Below are positions 12,101 through 27,100 of a stretch of DNA of 64,000 bases, in pieces. Below the pieces are notes generated by a model. It made no database searches, was not told where the DNA came from, and saw only the letters and a program-made list of their open reading frames with translations. The translations under genes were made by a program, and so were the position numbers. Position 1 is the first letter of the stretch; each line of letters opens with the position of its first letter. The DNA comes from Antedon bifida (Eukaryota > Echinodermata > Crinoidea > Comatulida > Antedonidae): assembly GCA_963402885.1 (NCBI GenBank), contig OY727102.1, positions 8,618,001 through 8,682,000 on the forward strand, read 5' to 3'.

Positions 12101-15100
12101 GTTTTAAGTGTATTATTAATAACTTACTAAGCTGGCTCCAGTGATCACAATCGCAAAACTATAGATACTAGCCAGCTGTTCCAAATTCTTCTTGTCATCT
12201 TCTTCGTCATCATCCTCATCAACAATATCATCCTCATCACTTCTCATCTTGTTCTTTATCCCCATGGTATCACAAATCTTATCAAGAGTGTCATAGACAA
12301 TTTGTTTGACATCTTCCTCCTCTGTTTGGTTGATAACAAACACCTCATTGAACTGGTCTGTTAGCAGACGACACGAGTATCCAATATTGATAGCTGTTTC
12401 TTGTTTGTCGCCTGTCAACACCCACACTTTGATATTACCCTATAAAAAAACAACATATAGTTGATGTTATATATATATATAAATTAACAAGACACAGAAT
12501 AATATCTAAACTGGCCAGTGATACTAAATTTTAATTGGATAGTGACTCTTTAAACACCCTACGACGGAACAGCACTATTTCTCAATTGTACGTATGCGCA
12601 AATCTTTCAGTATATTAATTCACAAACCGCGATATCTGCAAGCTGAAAGCAAACAAGCAAAAATGTTTAATTGTACTAAGCTTATAAATTGAAAAATTGT
12701 CCTCTATTCAAATATTTTCAATATCTAAAACAAGCACACTACTATAAAGCTTATTTATTAGGTGTGCAGGCACTGTTTTGGCCAAGAAAAATTCTGGTTT
12801 TGCAAAAGAGCAAGGATTGTAATCCAGGCATACTGTGATTGATAAGAAACCAGGTAAGCCTCCTATATACACTGCTACTACAACAGTTATTGTTTTGAAG
12901 AATATAAATTTGTGAAATAAACGCTACTGCATGCCATTGAATTCAAATTCCTGTAATTGGCGATATCACTGTTGGATAAATGTGAAATAAAATAAAATAA
13001 AATAAAAACTAAATTTGACTATACTAATAGTTTTGCATAAAAATGCATTATTGTATTTGTATTATTGCTAAGAAAGTGTCCCCAAATATGTGAGGCTGTA
13101 CCAATATTAGTACCTTGATAAGATTCTCAATAGTTTGTGGAACACCATCTTGAAGTTTATCTTCAATTGCTGTTGCACCCAGCAACAACATGTCCTTCTC
13201 AATCTCCTCTTGGAGCGCACACACCTTTTCTTCTCTGTCCTTCTGTGCCGTTCTACAACACAATACAAATCAATATTCATGAAAATAGTAATTTCCAATT
13301 TTTCATGATTTAAAACAATGTACCAATGTCGATGGCTTAATATACTAGAAAGATTTTGTTGTCAAGCCATTGACATTCACATGTGGCAATTACCCTCTTT
13401 ATTTCTCAGCCATAAAGTGAAGTATGGAACTTTCAACATATACTACAATCCAAAGCACAATAATGTCTGTTGTGCATTTATAATATGATACATATTGTAG
13501 TTCATTTATTAATAATAATGTATTGAAGCGCACTCGCAATACAAGCTAAATTATGTTACATTTATTCAAACATTATTGAAAAATTAATTTTTTACATACA
13601 ATTACGATGTTGAATTGGAATAAATGTTGAAAATTATATATATTTATTTATTATTTATTCTTTATACTGGGTAGCCTCTTCAGTCTAAGTGTATATGATG
13701 AGTTTGTATATATAATGCCATTTTCTTTTTCAGAAGTACAGTTTACAAACATAAACAAATTTTTGTTCAGAAAAAAAAAAAAATTAACAATGGAGAATGC
13801 ATTAAAAAATCATACGAAGCTTCATGGTATCTCATGTTCCACTCATTGTATTCTTCATCTTTTATATCCCGCATTGCTAAAACCAAAGTCCTAAGTCCTT
13901 CATTTGCAAAGTCCTGTTAAGACAAATAAAAAATAAATACAAAAATGAACCAATAACAACAATTACACGGATACATCAATCTCAAATTGATCAAACACAA
14001 CAACATAAAACAGTAAACCGCAACACAAAACAGCAAACCGCAACTCAAAACCGAAAACCGCAACACAAAACAGCAAACCGCAACTCAAAACAGCATACCG
14101 CAACTTGAGTTCAGTTCAACTTAGCAGTAATTCTTATCAAACTCATTGTTGCTATTCACCGTAAAATGCATCACTGTTATTCAATGTCGCAACTCATAGT
14201 TACAATTACCATAACAACTTATCGTAATTCAGCAGTACAATTCAGTATGAAATGCAGTGCAACAGAATTATAACAATAATAATATTATCTTATTACACTT
14301 ACATTTAAATGTTCTTGCGTAACATCTTGCAGAAAGACGCTCGCTTCACCCAGTCTCTCAAAGACAACGTTATCTGCACCTTTGCAGAATAACTTGATGC
14401 GATTATTTTGTCTCACAATAACCGACATTCGTTTACGTACGTTATTGAAATCCAAGATTTGAAGAAGTTCGTATGTATCTTCTCTTCCTTGAACATCAAT
14501 CGTGATAGTTGTTGGCGTACGTGACTAAAAACAAAAAAATTGGAATTTAAACACTAGAAACAATGCAATTCCTACAACAAGGTTTGCACATTACAATACC
14601 AGAAGATGATTCAATAGTTATATAGTAAATAAATGAAATTTAAAAAAAGTTTTAAAAACTAAAAACTAACTTTGAAGGTGAAACCAAAATTTCTTGCAGC
14701 ACCAACTAATGCTGCTTCATCAGGGGACTGTGCTTGGTATGTTAGGCTTCCTGAAAGTTAAAAATAAAATGAGAGTGTCATGGACAGACAACAAATGGTT
14801 TAATGCTCCATCTTGCCATCTTGTACCAAGATGGTACGGGCAGATATCGTACCTTCTCATACAATTTTTAAATTAAATTGTTTTCACATGAGTAATACCC
14901 CCATCTCACTAGAAGCTGATCAGGGGAGACCATGGCGATCTATCCCGATCTGTAAATCAGCTTCAATTTTTATTTTTAGACACTCTACTACATGGGTACT
15001 GAGCTACAGCCGTGCTACAGCGATTGTGTTATGCACGCACGTATAGCAATAGTAATGCATTTCCAGAGTGCAGATCCAAATACGATGGAGAAGACAGAGT

Positions 15101-18100
15101 TATGGCCAAGCCCTGTTATTGACAATTGGCCCTGCTAGTACTGGGCTTCTGGGCCGATTGTACACATTTTCATATAAACCTTGGCGATCCAGAGGATCTG
15201 CTCATTCAAAATTTAGAAAAGATGGATGTCCACAACATGGTACAGCCTGGCCATCCTACAACAATTCCAGATGGAAATGGAGTACATAAGGAGAAGAAGA
15301 CCCAAGATATTTTGGGTCCATGTATGGTTGTCTACACCAAGACGAAATGAATTTGGCCATTGTGACATGTTGATGAGAGAGCTCAGAATGGAAGATACCA
15401 CATTATTCTTCAATTATTTGAGAATGGGGCCCAGAATTGAGAAGGCAAACACACGTTTCAGAAAATGTCTAGAACCAGGCTTGGAGCTGGCCATCACCAT
15501 CAGACACCTGGCTTCAGGAGACAAGTACTCCATATGCAGCATAATTCCTGAAGTTTGTCAAGCCATAGTACAAGAATACAAGAATGAGTTGGTGAAATTT
15601 CCAAGATTGGCGTCCAATTGCTGAAGAATACCAAAGAAGATGGAATGTGCCACATGCATGTGGTACTCTGGACTAAGACGTCCTGCTAATTCTGGCTCCT
15701 TGTATCACAACTATAAAGGGTTCTTCTCTGTCAATAATAAAATAATAAATAAATTCTGGCTAAGTTGGGTCATGTTTGTGATAACTTTTATCTTCTTGGC
15801 TTTTCTCTATTACGCGTGTAGCGGGACTGTAGAAACTAAACAGCCATGGACGCAGTAGAAACGGCCCGCTAGTTTGTCCAAAAAGGACCTACGGTCGAAG
15901 GCGCTTCTGCCCCGGTTCTACCCCATTATAGGTGATTGAGTCCCGTTGGACCCCCATAAATGGAGATTGTACGACGACAACACCCGATCAGCAGCCGTAA
16001 AAGCTGCATTCTGGACTGGCCCCGATGTCGCCATGTAAATTTTGAACATGTCCAAAATTTACGCGGATTATGCTGTTCCATCCCGATCACAGACGCTTCG
16101 TCCCATAACCACTACTCTACAGCTGATCAAGCAAGATCTGGGCCGGTTTGGCCATCGTAGTACAATCGCTTTCTAGTGAGATGGGGGTACTACGTAAATC
16201 TTACCGTCATCACCATGTTCCGCCATCACTGTGTGGCAAAGTGCTAGCAGTCTGAAGAACAACCAGGTTTGCCGATCTCCATTGTCCACTCCATTTTTCA
16301 GTGTTTCATCATAAAATTCAAAGCTTTCTTCGTACCATTTGTTTTTGGAGAAGTCAACTTTTGGAGTATCCTACAAAGAATAATCAAAATTGGATCAGAT
16401 ATGGACCACAACCTGATATTTTGAGATACATTAACAGTAAACACAGAATATTTAAACATAACTGCAAAAACATGACACGTTTAGTATAAAATAACAGACA
16501 TCACAGAAATAAAACAGTTCAGAAAAGATAAGCCACATGACATCTTCAGTTTCTTTATTCTTTATTTTTCTTTATATTTTAGCATTCTAGTCTAAATTTG
16601 AGAAAAGTCAAAGAGATTAGGGTATGACCCAAAACTACTTGGATAAAATATGGAGAATTACACAAAAAGGAAAATAAATAGTCTATGCACACTGGTCAAT
16701 ATTCTCTGTGATGATGATGACTTCAGAATATAATTATCAATAGCAGAGAAGTTTGGGACTGGATGGCATGTCTGCTGCCACCAAGCTATTGTCGCATAGA
16801 CTTGAAATATGCAGATAACCTCAAAAAAACGAAATTTGGTAAAAATGAAATATACTGGCAGTATATTTCATCTTTAACAAATTTCCTTTTAAATTAATTT
16901 GCAGTTATTAAAACACAATACAACACAGACTTTCTATTACTTTTATTCAAATTAACCCTAAAGTTAGAAAAAACATTAGTAAAATTACCAGGCTGCTGGA
17001 TCCTTTGAAATAATTTATAATGTAATTTACATCATTTTATGTGTCTCATCTAGATTATCTTATGTTCTCTTATGTGCTGTAATCACTTTTTGTGCATTGA
17101 CATCATTATGTGGGTATCATCTAGGTAACATCTTGTATTATAGGATGTCATTACTTGTTGTGTTTACATCATTTTGTGGGTATCATCAAAGATAATACCT
17201 TGTGTTCTCTTTTGATGTACTTGTGTATTGACATAATTCGTATCATCAAAGATACAGTAAATAATACCCTGTGTTCTCTTATATGATGTCATTACTTATT
17301 GTGTATGCAGTCATGTGGTACTTCACACCTACGAGACACACACAATTACATTACGAGTCTATGTAGGAAATATAGCCAGACAAACAGGCAAGTTGTCTAA
17401 ATCCCAGGAAACAATTAGTTAACATCATCAAAATCATTAATAAAGGTTTATTTATAAACCCACTGAGAACATTCTATATGAACTACTATACATGGATTAA
17501 AAACATAAATAATATAATAAAGTTTATAATATCAACTTGTGTAAACATTTTCATTTATGTTTGTGTTTTTTTTTATTTCTCAAAGCAAAATTGGAAAGCC
17601 ATGAAGTCACGTGTCAAATTGTATCAAGGATATTTTTTGGATTATTTATAATTACTTGTTTGTTTATATTGACACAAAACACATAATTGAATAAAAAACA
17701 TTCATACATTTATAAAGTATGACACATAAATCTGCCAGCCATGTTAAATGCAAAATACAAAACAAAATATACATACATAATTAGCAAGACGTAATAATAT
17801 ATGAAAAACATAAAAACAACATAAAACATAAACATCAATTGAGTACTGTCCTATAAAATACATTAACATACAGAAACACGTATTCCATATGCTGCATTTA
17901 ACAAAGCATTGCGCAACAATTGGCCATACCTTATATTTCCACATCTTGGAAAATCAATATAGAAACACAATGATTATAAAAAAGGAAAACAAAATCAATA
18001 ATATAGAATAGAGACATTAATAAAAATAAATGAAAGACAAGACACATGTCAGGGCCGTAGCCAGGATCTGTCAAGGGGGGGTTTGGACACCAAGTATTTG

Positions 18101-21100
18101 GGTCACTGCAAATTGTTACTGTGGAAAATTAATTTGGTATTTTTATATCATCATATCAAACATATTGCAACTGAGCGGCCTGCCACCCAACAGCTCTTGT
18201 TTGCACATTCACCATTATTGATAATACACGCTAGATTTTTATTTGAATCTAAAATCATCAAATTACATTTTAAACTACAGTACAAACCTCATCAACTGTA
18301 ACTATTTCTCCAGCTTTGTTTTTTATTTCACCAAACTTCTTGCCTGATATACTACACTTGTTGAAAGTCATCATATTCTGTAGTAAATGGAACAATTGTG
18401 TATCAATAACTCCAAAAAATATAAATTGTTATCTTATATTTATCTATTTTACAAATTGATAAATAAATGGTCTTTAGAAGCATGAAATTTGGTATGGCAA
18501 TTCATATCGGAAATTTGCAACTTTTAAGATTTGAGGCCATTTACAATTTGACCTTTGACCTCAAAAAATATCAGAAGAGACATAAGTTTGTCTAGATTTC
18601 ATTATAAATCAGGCATATAAATAATTTAATACACTAAGAAATAAAATTTAACAAACAATACGGAAATATTGATGAGTTTAGTTATCCGCACGACAAACCA
18701 TGTTCATACGTTACAATATTGTGCATAGAAAAAAAGATTATGCCATTATGACCTGAAGAAAATAAAATGTTAGTGTTCTCTATTTTGTGTCTAAGCATAT
18801 ATACAGTATACACTAAATTGTACATATTACATACAGTATAGCATAGGTAAAATTATGGGACCACCTTTTATTCCAATTTTTAACATAATAAGGACGTCAT
18901 CAAAATGAAACACGAAGATTGCAATTTCTGAAGAAAATAATCTGAGCAAAAACATATTAACATGTTGAAGGGATTCGAATACGTAGAATATAGATGCACG
19001 CTTTTTTAAATGTGATGAACTATGATGTAAGAGATGAAAATCCAACTTTTTTTTATTCAACTGGTCATATGATTGGCAAAATATTTACATGAATTCATAT
19101 CTACAATCCAATAGCTTTGTGAAAACGTTTTCATCATGAGTATCATTGTTTTATTCTGACGAGTCTATAACAGATTGAAATTCACTGTAAAGTTGAAAAT
19201 AAGTGACCCATGTTTTTTTAATTTTGATGATAACGTCATGAAAATTACAATATTTTTAACTCATACGAAAGATAATGATCTTTGACCTTCCAACGTTAAT
19301 ATATGAACATTTTAAAATAAGATTAATGTTAAGTTTGTTATTTCGGTCCAAGAAAATGTCATAGTTTGTTTGATTGTCGAAATAATTTTTTAAAAATTTT
19401 AAATGCAATTTATGACAACGTAATAAATTTATTTTCTCTTATTTTCATAATAAACGTATGGTACATACACTTTAAGAAAATGAAATGCAAATAGGGGTTC
19501 CCTCGCATTCTGACGATCTTAGCATATTTTCACCATTTTGTTAACTTACACGTGCATGCCTGTCACTTTTGACATGCTCGTATAACATGGTTTCAAGTTG
19601 AAAAGTGAATAAAATGATGAAATTACTAAAGAAAGGTTGTGAAACAGAAATCGGGCAAAGAGAGTACGTATTAACGCTTAACGCGCATGCAAAAATCTGC
19701 GCACTCATGGCAATTTTTTAATGCTTAAAATTGCCTGAAACATATGCTAATTTCATAGAAAATAAATTTTGACAATTTTGACTTAAATACAAATAATACA
19801 GTCGCAGAAATCTATCAAATCAATTTAGTCACTGCAAAAGTTAAACAATTTTACCAACTTATTTGTAAAAACTTGCCATCCTTATTTGACCAGTGAACAT
19901 AAGATACTATTTGTTGGTCCATCATAAAATATGTTGGAAATTCATTTGCACATAAAAAATTACAAATATCTAAATATATTAAAGGCAAACACAAAAAGTT
20001 TGTCCTCTATGCACGATGCGGTACAACCTCTGATTGGTGTGAATTTTGCACTCAACATCTTGCAACGGAAATGGTCATGGTCTATACAAAAAGTTTGTAA
20101 ACCAAATATTTATCAAATTATCACTTACTAGATGGTTCTCGAATACACATAGTAAGTAACTGGCAATTTCAAATGTATGTATGGCGCAGGACTATAATAC
20201 ATGTCGTTTACAGGAACGAATAAATAGACACAGTGATCAACAAAAGTTGCGAAATTTCAATACGAGTTGCCATACCAAATTTTATACTTCTATCTCAATT
20301 AATCAAGTATTTTGGGTCAAATATATTCCCATATATATTTTGATGTCAGGATAAACAAAATCAAATACCTAACACATAAGGCGTCATGTCCAAATGTTTT
20401 CAAACTGACAAAGCGCGTTAATCGCGTTTTCTTTTGTTTTAGCGTTAGCATGAACATTCTAAAATCGTCAGACCGTTTGGAAAATGGACAATATGCATAG
20501 CTTGTAATAGTTCCGCCCACTAACATGCTTGACTGATTTTTACGAATCGTTTAACGTCGTTGCGAATCGCTTCGTGTGACGTCGTTTGATACTGCGTTTA
20601 ACGATGAGTCATCACAAACAAGGCCCAAACAATTCGTTTCAGTTTGTGGGGGTTCCGATCTCAAGCATCATTCTAAAATGTTTATAAGTTCGTAACCTCA
20701 ATGAATGAATGAATAATTTAATATCAATAATAAACAGGGACCTGGAATGTTTTTAGTCGCTTTCTTTTACATAGTCGACTGAAAATATCAATAGGAAGTT
20801 CAGACTACAATAGCAACACGATGTGCCACGCCACCGGTGAACTATCAAATATCACTTCTAAATGCATTAGCGAACGTCTACAGTAGCCGATCGTTAAAAA
20901 AACAAGGTCTTCAATTCTAAAAATAGCAGCAGCGAATGCCGGCCGTCGGTGTTCGCGCGCTCATAGATTGCGGGCCGATAATTATAGGGTAAACAAGTAC
21001 CTAGATGTTGGTCACGCGATATCCTCTTTCTCCTCCTGTTCACAGCGCTCACATGTTTTTACTCCAAATTCTGCCTGTCGGTAATCTTATTTAGGTCGTT

Positions 21101-24100
21101 AAAAAGATGACTGGTCATTTAATTTTATTCATTTAATGTTTGATTCTATTTTTTGTGAATTTTATTTTGTTTATAAATTCTATTTAATTTAATTTTTATT
21201 GTTACACGTTAGGCCTATATATGTCCCGTCATAATCAGATGGACCACCTTCGTTATTTGTTGAAATAAATAAATCATTGGCCATTTTTTCGTTGCACAAA
21301 GGCCTAATTGTATTAATATTTAATTTATACTTATTAAACAAGGAATATATTGATTTTCCATTTATTTTGTGAAGGCTACTGAGTTTGTCGTCGATGTATT
21401 TTTTTAATTTGTTTACTAGCATAATAATGATCTCCCTATGCCCACATAAAAAACATTAAGTATTTGCTTTTCGTTCGGCTTGAGTAGTCACGATTTGGCA
21501 TATTGAATGTACTGTACCTCTATTATGCACGATAGCAACTCAAATTAAAAGCTTTGTCTTAAATCTCAATTGTCCTTGCATGCTCATTGTCCAGGAAGCG
21601 AGTAATTGTTTTCCAACGCCCCATAAATTCTTCGATTTACACATAAAAATGTAATACTATTATTTTGATTTTTTTTTTATTGTGGACAATTAAAAACATG
21701 GTGCCGATCGGAAATTCTGAGTGCTGCGACGTGGTTAGAACCCGTCAGTTGAGCCGGCCTCGTGGTTGTCTCCCAAATTTAATAATAATAACGATGTAGA
21801 ATAACTTTGAATACTGTAGTAGCCTACGGTACTGTACAACGAACATAAGCATGACTTTAACGATTGTACATAGAGTACTCAAGTTCCATCAATATTCTTA
21901 ATAAATCGTAACAAATATCGATTCGATATCGAAAATCGATTTTTTAATTGTTTTTTTTTTTCGTTCAAAATAATTATTGACATTTTTTACCAGTACTACT
22001 TGACATTCTATAATATATTGTGTGGTAAATTAGCAATGCATTAAACTTGAAGGACGAAATAATATGTTAACAGAACAAAACTGTATGACCAAGAATATGA
22101 CATTTAGCGAAAATTATGGATAAGGGATTCATACTCGGATTGCATGAACACAGTTAAAATATTTTTAATTATTATATTTGTAGACTTTTAAACACAATCA
22201 TAACAAATATTACATTAAATGCATTTAATTAACCTAAAAATGTTATATACACACAGCCTCACGCGCCGTAGAGAAAAAAATGCCGACGTGAGGTGGTTTC
22301 CCGATTAATCGTACGATCAAAACGGTACTGGGTATATCATGCTACTGTAGCACTCAGCAAAAAAAAGTTGGTGACATCATCATCCCTGCATATAGGGCTG
22401 GCAGACACTCGAGTCGACCTAGCCTATAAATGTGAACATCGCGTAGGTTGACAGTATTTAAGAAAAAGTAATTCATTTTGTTGTACTGAACTAAACTGTT
22501 ACTGTACGTAGTACACTTTATAGAATGTGCGAGCAATTAGTCAATCTATATTGTAATAATAATATTTATTAAAACATTCTGTGTTTTATAACATTAACTT
22601 TTCTACGGTTCTTGAATGTTGACGATAAAACAGTAGGCGAAAGGCAGCTAGGCCTAGACATTGTTTACACGATCTGCGGCAGCAGCAGTGCGTAGGCATA
22701 ATAAAACCAACGACGTTTAACGCTAACGCGCGTCTAACGGCTAAACAATGGGCGGTGGGCGGTGGGCGGTACAATACTAAATGCATAATTTAATTAGCTC
22801 TTTTACGATCGTTACACGCGGCAAACGATCAAGCTATCAACGGTGACCGTTTGACGCGGTTTGTACGTTTGAAAACATTTGGACATGACGCCTAAGAAAA
22901 CTACCATGGAAGGATGTCTGAGGTCAACAAGCTTTATATTCCATAATATACATTTTTTTTGGTCCGTCATCAAAAAAGTTGCTAAACATAGTGTAATGAA
23001 TATGTTACTTATTGGCCTATTACCTGATGGCTACAATTTACCCACAAGATGCTGTCAAACCAACATACCCCTTTTGTAGAAGACCACTAGACGGTTCATT
23101 ATTTTCAATGAATTGTCATAACTTATCTTTTAATTTTACTACTACACATCATTTTATTTATGTGATGACAATACCTGGGTTAAGGTTCCTGTCTTGTCTG
23201 AAAACACATACTGGATTTGCCCAAGTTCCTCATTCAAGGTCGTAGTTCGGGCTTTAGCAGTGCAGTCCTTCTCATCATAATACATCTTCACATCCCAGTT
23301 TATCCAAAAACTTTGGAAAAGCCTGATCAACTCAACCCTAAAATATACAAACGTTTAAAATAATTCAAACTCTTGTTAATCAAAATATAATAATATACAC
23401 TGTCAATATATTGATATCTGATATTGATAATTTGCTCTGTTTTAGGCTACTTACGTTACATATAGTGAGATTGGTACAAGCGTGTTGAGTACAATTATAT
23501 AAGAGAAGAAGTTAAACGTTGCTATAATGGCGCCATTCTTCTGATCCCACGGTAGATATACCTGAAAATCGGTTCCATATGTGTATTCCCAGACGGAACA
23601 GCAAATAGAACAGATCAAGCATATCACAAGTAGTAGTACAAAAATCTACAAAAGAATACAAAGTATAATTAAATTACCTGAGAGTTGTATAATCACAAAT
23701 CCAGAATGTGTTACCTATTTTCATTCCCAAATATTCAAAAAATCATTATTAATATCAGCCTAACGATGTTCAGTTAAAGAAATAAAGAAAGGAGACCAAA
23801 ATTCCAATTCAATATAAAAACAAATCATTTTAGCACTTAAATCAAACAACCCTGTTAATATTTCTCCAAACTCTCAATTTTGAAAAATGTCAATCGTTTT
23901 TGATGATCATCTATGAAGCCTATCTAATACAGCTGAATTACAGAGTGTAAACTTATACCTCATACTCACACATACTAATTGTACTGATGTACCTAGTAGG
24001 TTACAAATTCTATTATTCACCTAATTATGATGGTATGCTTACATGTCTATTTCCATGGAAAATGAATGCTTTCTACTACCAAAAAAGATAGAGGGAGAGT

Positions 24101-27100
24101 AATGTTTAAAATATTTACAGTGATGTAATGGTTCAAAGGGAGTATAATTAAGTTTTGTTGTAGCTGCGTATATGTGCCACTGGTCATAAAAGATTTCTAA
24201 TCAACTTACCGATATTACCAGTTTGTTCATAAGTTTATCAAGACTGGTTCTCTTAAATTTAGATTTGCCGCTATTTTGCATCAGTTTTGTGTCTTTACCG
24301 GCGAAGATGACAATACCGTAACACCACTGCGTGTTGCGTATTCGACAACCTCGGAGCAACAACTGATCATTGTTTAATGCAAACTTCTCTTCTCCCCAGA
24401 TTAATGTTCCCTCATATCGATCGAGGCGATTATTTGGAGCCTCACATTTTACTTCACCTAACAAGAAAAAGACATATCGAGTAGAGTTGTAATGAGAAAG
24501 AATATAAAATAGGATTTGGGATTGAAGTAAGTTATGTACAATAGCCACATAATTCAAACATTACGTCCTAGTGGAAACCATGCTTAAGTAAATTTGAATG
24601 TCCAGTTAATGGTAGAATTTTCAACTTACCATTGAAGTTTCCAAGTTTGTCTAAATCTTCTCCCAATGGTAAAGTTTCTGGTAGAGCTTGTTTGACTTTT
24701 AAATTGGTTTCACTGGAAAATATTAAATATGTATCAACATATAGATTCAATCTATATACAATAATGTAATATGAAATTAATTAAAATTTGAATTCATGTC
24801 ATGTGTAGATTTAAATTCACTTTGTGTCTAACTTTTCATATTATGTTATGTTCTGTTTGTTGATGTGTCCTAGGAAGCAGTATTGTATGACGATTATTAA
24901 TGTTTGTAGTGTTTTGTTTCTTTGTATATGTAATTTTTTTTAGTTGAAACTATAACATAAACATGTAAAACTTAAAACATATAAGAACATTTTTTAATAT
25001 AGTAATATTTTGTTCTCTTATCTTATTTAATATATGTATATTAAATATAAGTGAGGAAACAAAATTCTAAAAGGCAGCCAGTGGGGAATATTATTGACCA
25101 ATTGGCAATCACAATTGAACACTGAAGGCCAAGTGACTTGCTTATACATAACATACCCATCAAGCTCAGCTGTCTCCACATACACTACGCTATGTGGCTC
25201 ACTACTGGATAGTACCAAGATATCCGCTGTTACAAAGTCATTATTTTTCAGTTTAATTATATCTCCAACCTTTACATTGCGCCACCTTGTATCCACTAGG
25301 TCTCGCTTGCCATCTCTAAAAAGTTAGACAAAACAAACAAATTAATCACATAATATTATACGCAAATAAAAAAATGGCACATTAAAAGTTGAAGGGCGGG
25401 CTAAATATTAAAACGCCACTAAATATGAACATAAACAAGCTGTTAGCTTAACAATTTTTGAGATGGCAGATTTACTCCTCATTATTAATATTAATTTTCT
25501 GCTATTAATGCTAGTACTGTAGTAGTCATTAGTAATTCATTAGTCTATGCTATCTGTTCTACAGATGGTATTTTGAGTAAAACTGAATAAATATTTAACA
25601 GTGTTCTAATAACAGCTATATATAAATGTTTATACATTTATACAAACATACTGCTTGGCGATGAATGGAACATTCCAATCTCTCAGTCACCATAATTATT
25701 TGGTATACACAAATAAGTAGGTAAATTTATGGGCCCTTGGGGGATAAACTTAAACCTAGGTCTTGTTATGTGCTTGCTCAACCAATCATCTTTCTCATGA
25801 GTTGCCAACATTTTCATTTTAATGACGTAATCACGCCTAAAAATTTGAATAACGTGGTGGCGTAATTTCACCTATACCTTAAATTTGAATATCTTATACA
25901 GTTCTTCAGAATTAAATGTGTCCATGATGTTTATAAGTCATTATGAAAGCTGCTAAAGTGTAGATATGAATTCATATAAAAATAAAGCATGTGACATTAT
26001 CATATGGCCAGTTGAAATTAATAAGTATTTTTTTATACCTTTGGTCAAAGTTATACAAATTTCAAAGAGTGTGCATTGCGCTTCTACGTGTCAATTTGTT
26101 TTCCAAATTTTATATATTTTTGTTCAAATCATTATCTTTCAAAATTGTCATCTTCATCTTTAATTTTGATAACGTCATCATACCAAAAAGAATAGAACAT
26201 AAGTGGACAATAATCATTTTTAGCCATGAATGAAGTAAACAAATTGCGACCTCAGTCAGCAACTGTATGAACTACGCCATTTTTTTGATAAAATAATTAC
26301 AAAAAATTACTGTTTTTAGTAATATAATTTTGTATATTAACATTGTAAAATTCAATAAAATATGATATTAATTAAACTCATTCAAAGAATTTCAACACAT
26401 TATTTTATTTTTTATAGTACTGTATATTGAACTAATTTGATATAATACAATAATAGTTTATTTATTACTATGGTGGCAAATCAATAAAAGTAAATATTAT
26501 AAGAAGTAACGTAGCAAGTATCAATTAATTCTGTTCAAACACACCTACTTATAATAAATTCCTTCATGCTATTATTATACAGGATATTTATATATTAGTC
26601 AATAATCAATTATTTATTGGGAGACTGTTATTAATAATCAGTATCAATATCCAACAATGTTACAATGATTGATGGATTCAATAAGAAACTAATATTAAGC
26701 ACCAATAACTAGTAATTAAAGGTAATTAACGTTTAAAAATTATACTTGTTATAAAGCTAAAATGATGGCTGTTATTAATTACAGTTTACAGAGGTTTCCC
26801 CTTTTCGCCTATTTCACCATTTGAGGGAGGGTTTTTAGGGGACGTTTATTCTAGTGATAAAATACAGGGGAAAAAATGCATTGGTAAATCATTTTTTATT
26901 TTTTTACAACTATTTTCTTCTAATTCTACTATAAATATAAATGCGTTGTACTACAACATTGTGTGTATGTGCATTTGGCACGGCGTTTATTCTGAACAAT
27001 GTTATAGGTGGGGGGAGGGGCAGGGCGTGTTTATTCGAGAGAGGTGTTTGTTAAAAGATAAATAAGTTGAGAGCAAGATTGTAATAGGCAACCATCATAA

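Noticed and set aside
14001-14108. CRISPR-like regular repeats
   Set aside because: The 20-bp units are contiguous with no spacers and lie in a eukaryotic intron. It is a minisatellite.
22586-22786. Minus-strand 66-codon Cys/Arg-rich frame
   Set aside because: It lies in a CpG-richer intronic patch and partly reads a GGGCGGT microrepeat; no recognisable motif and no splice support.
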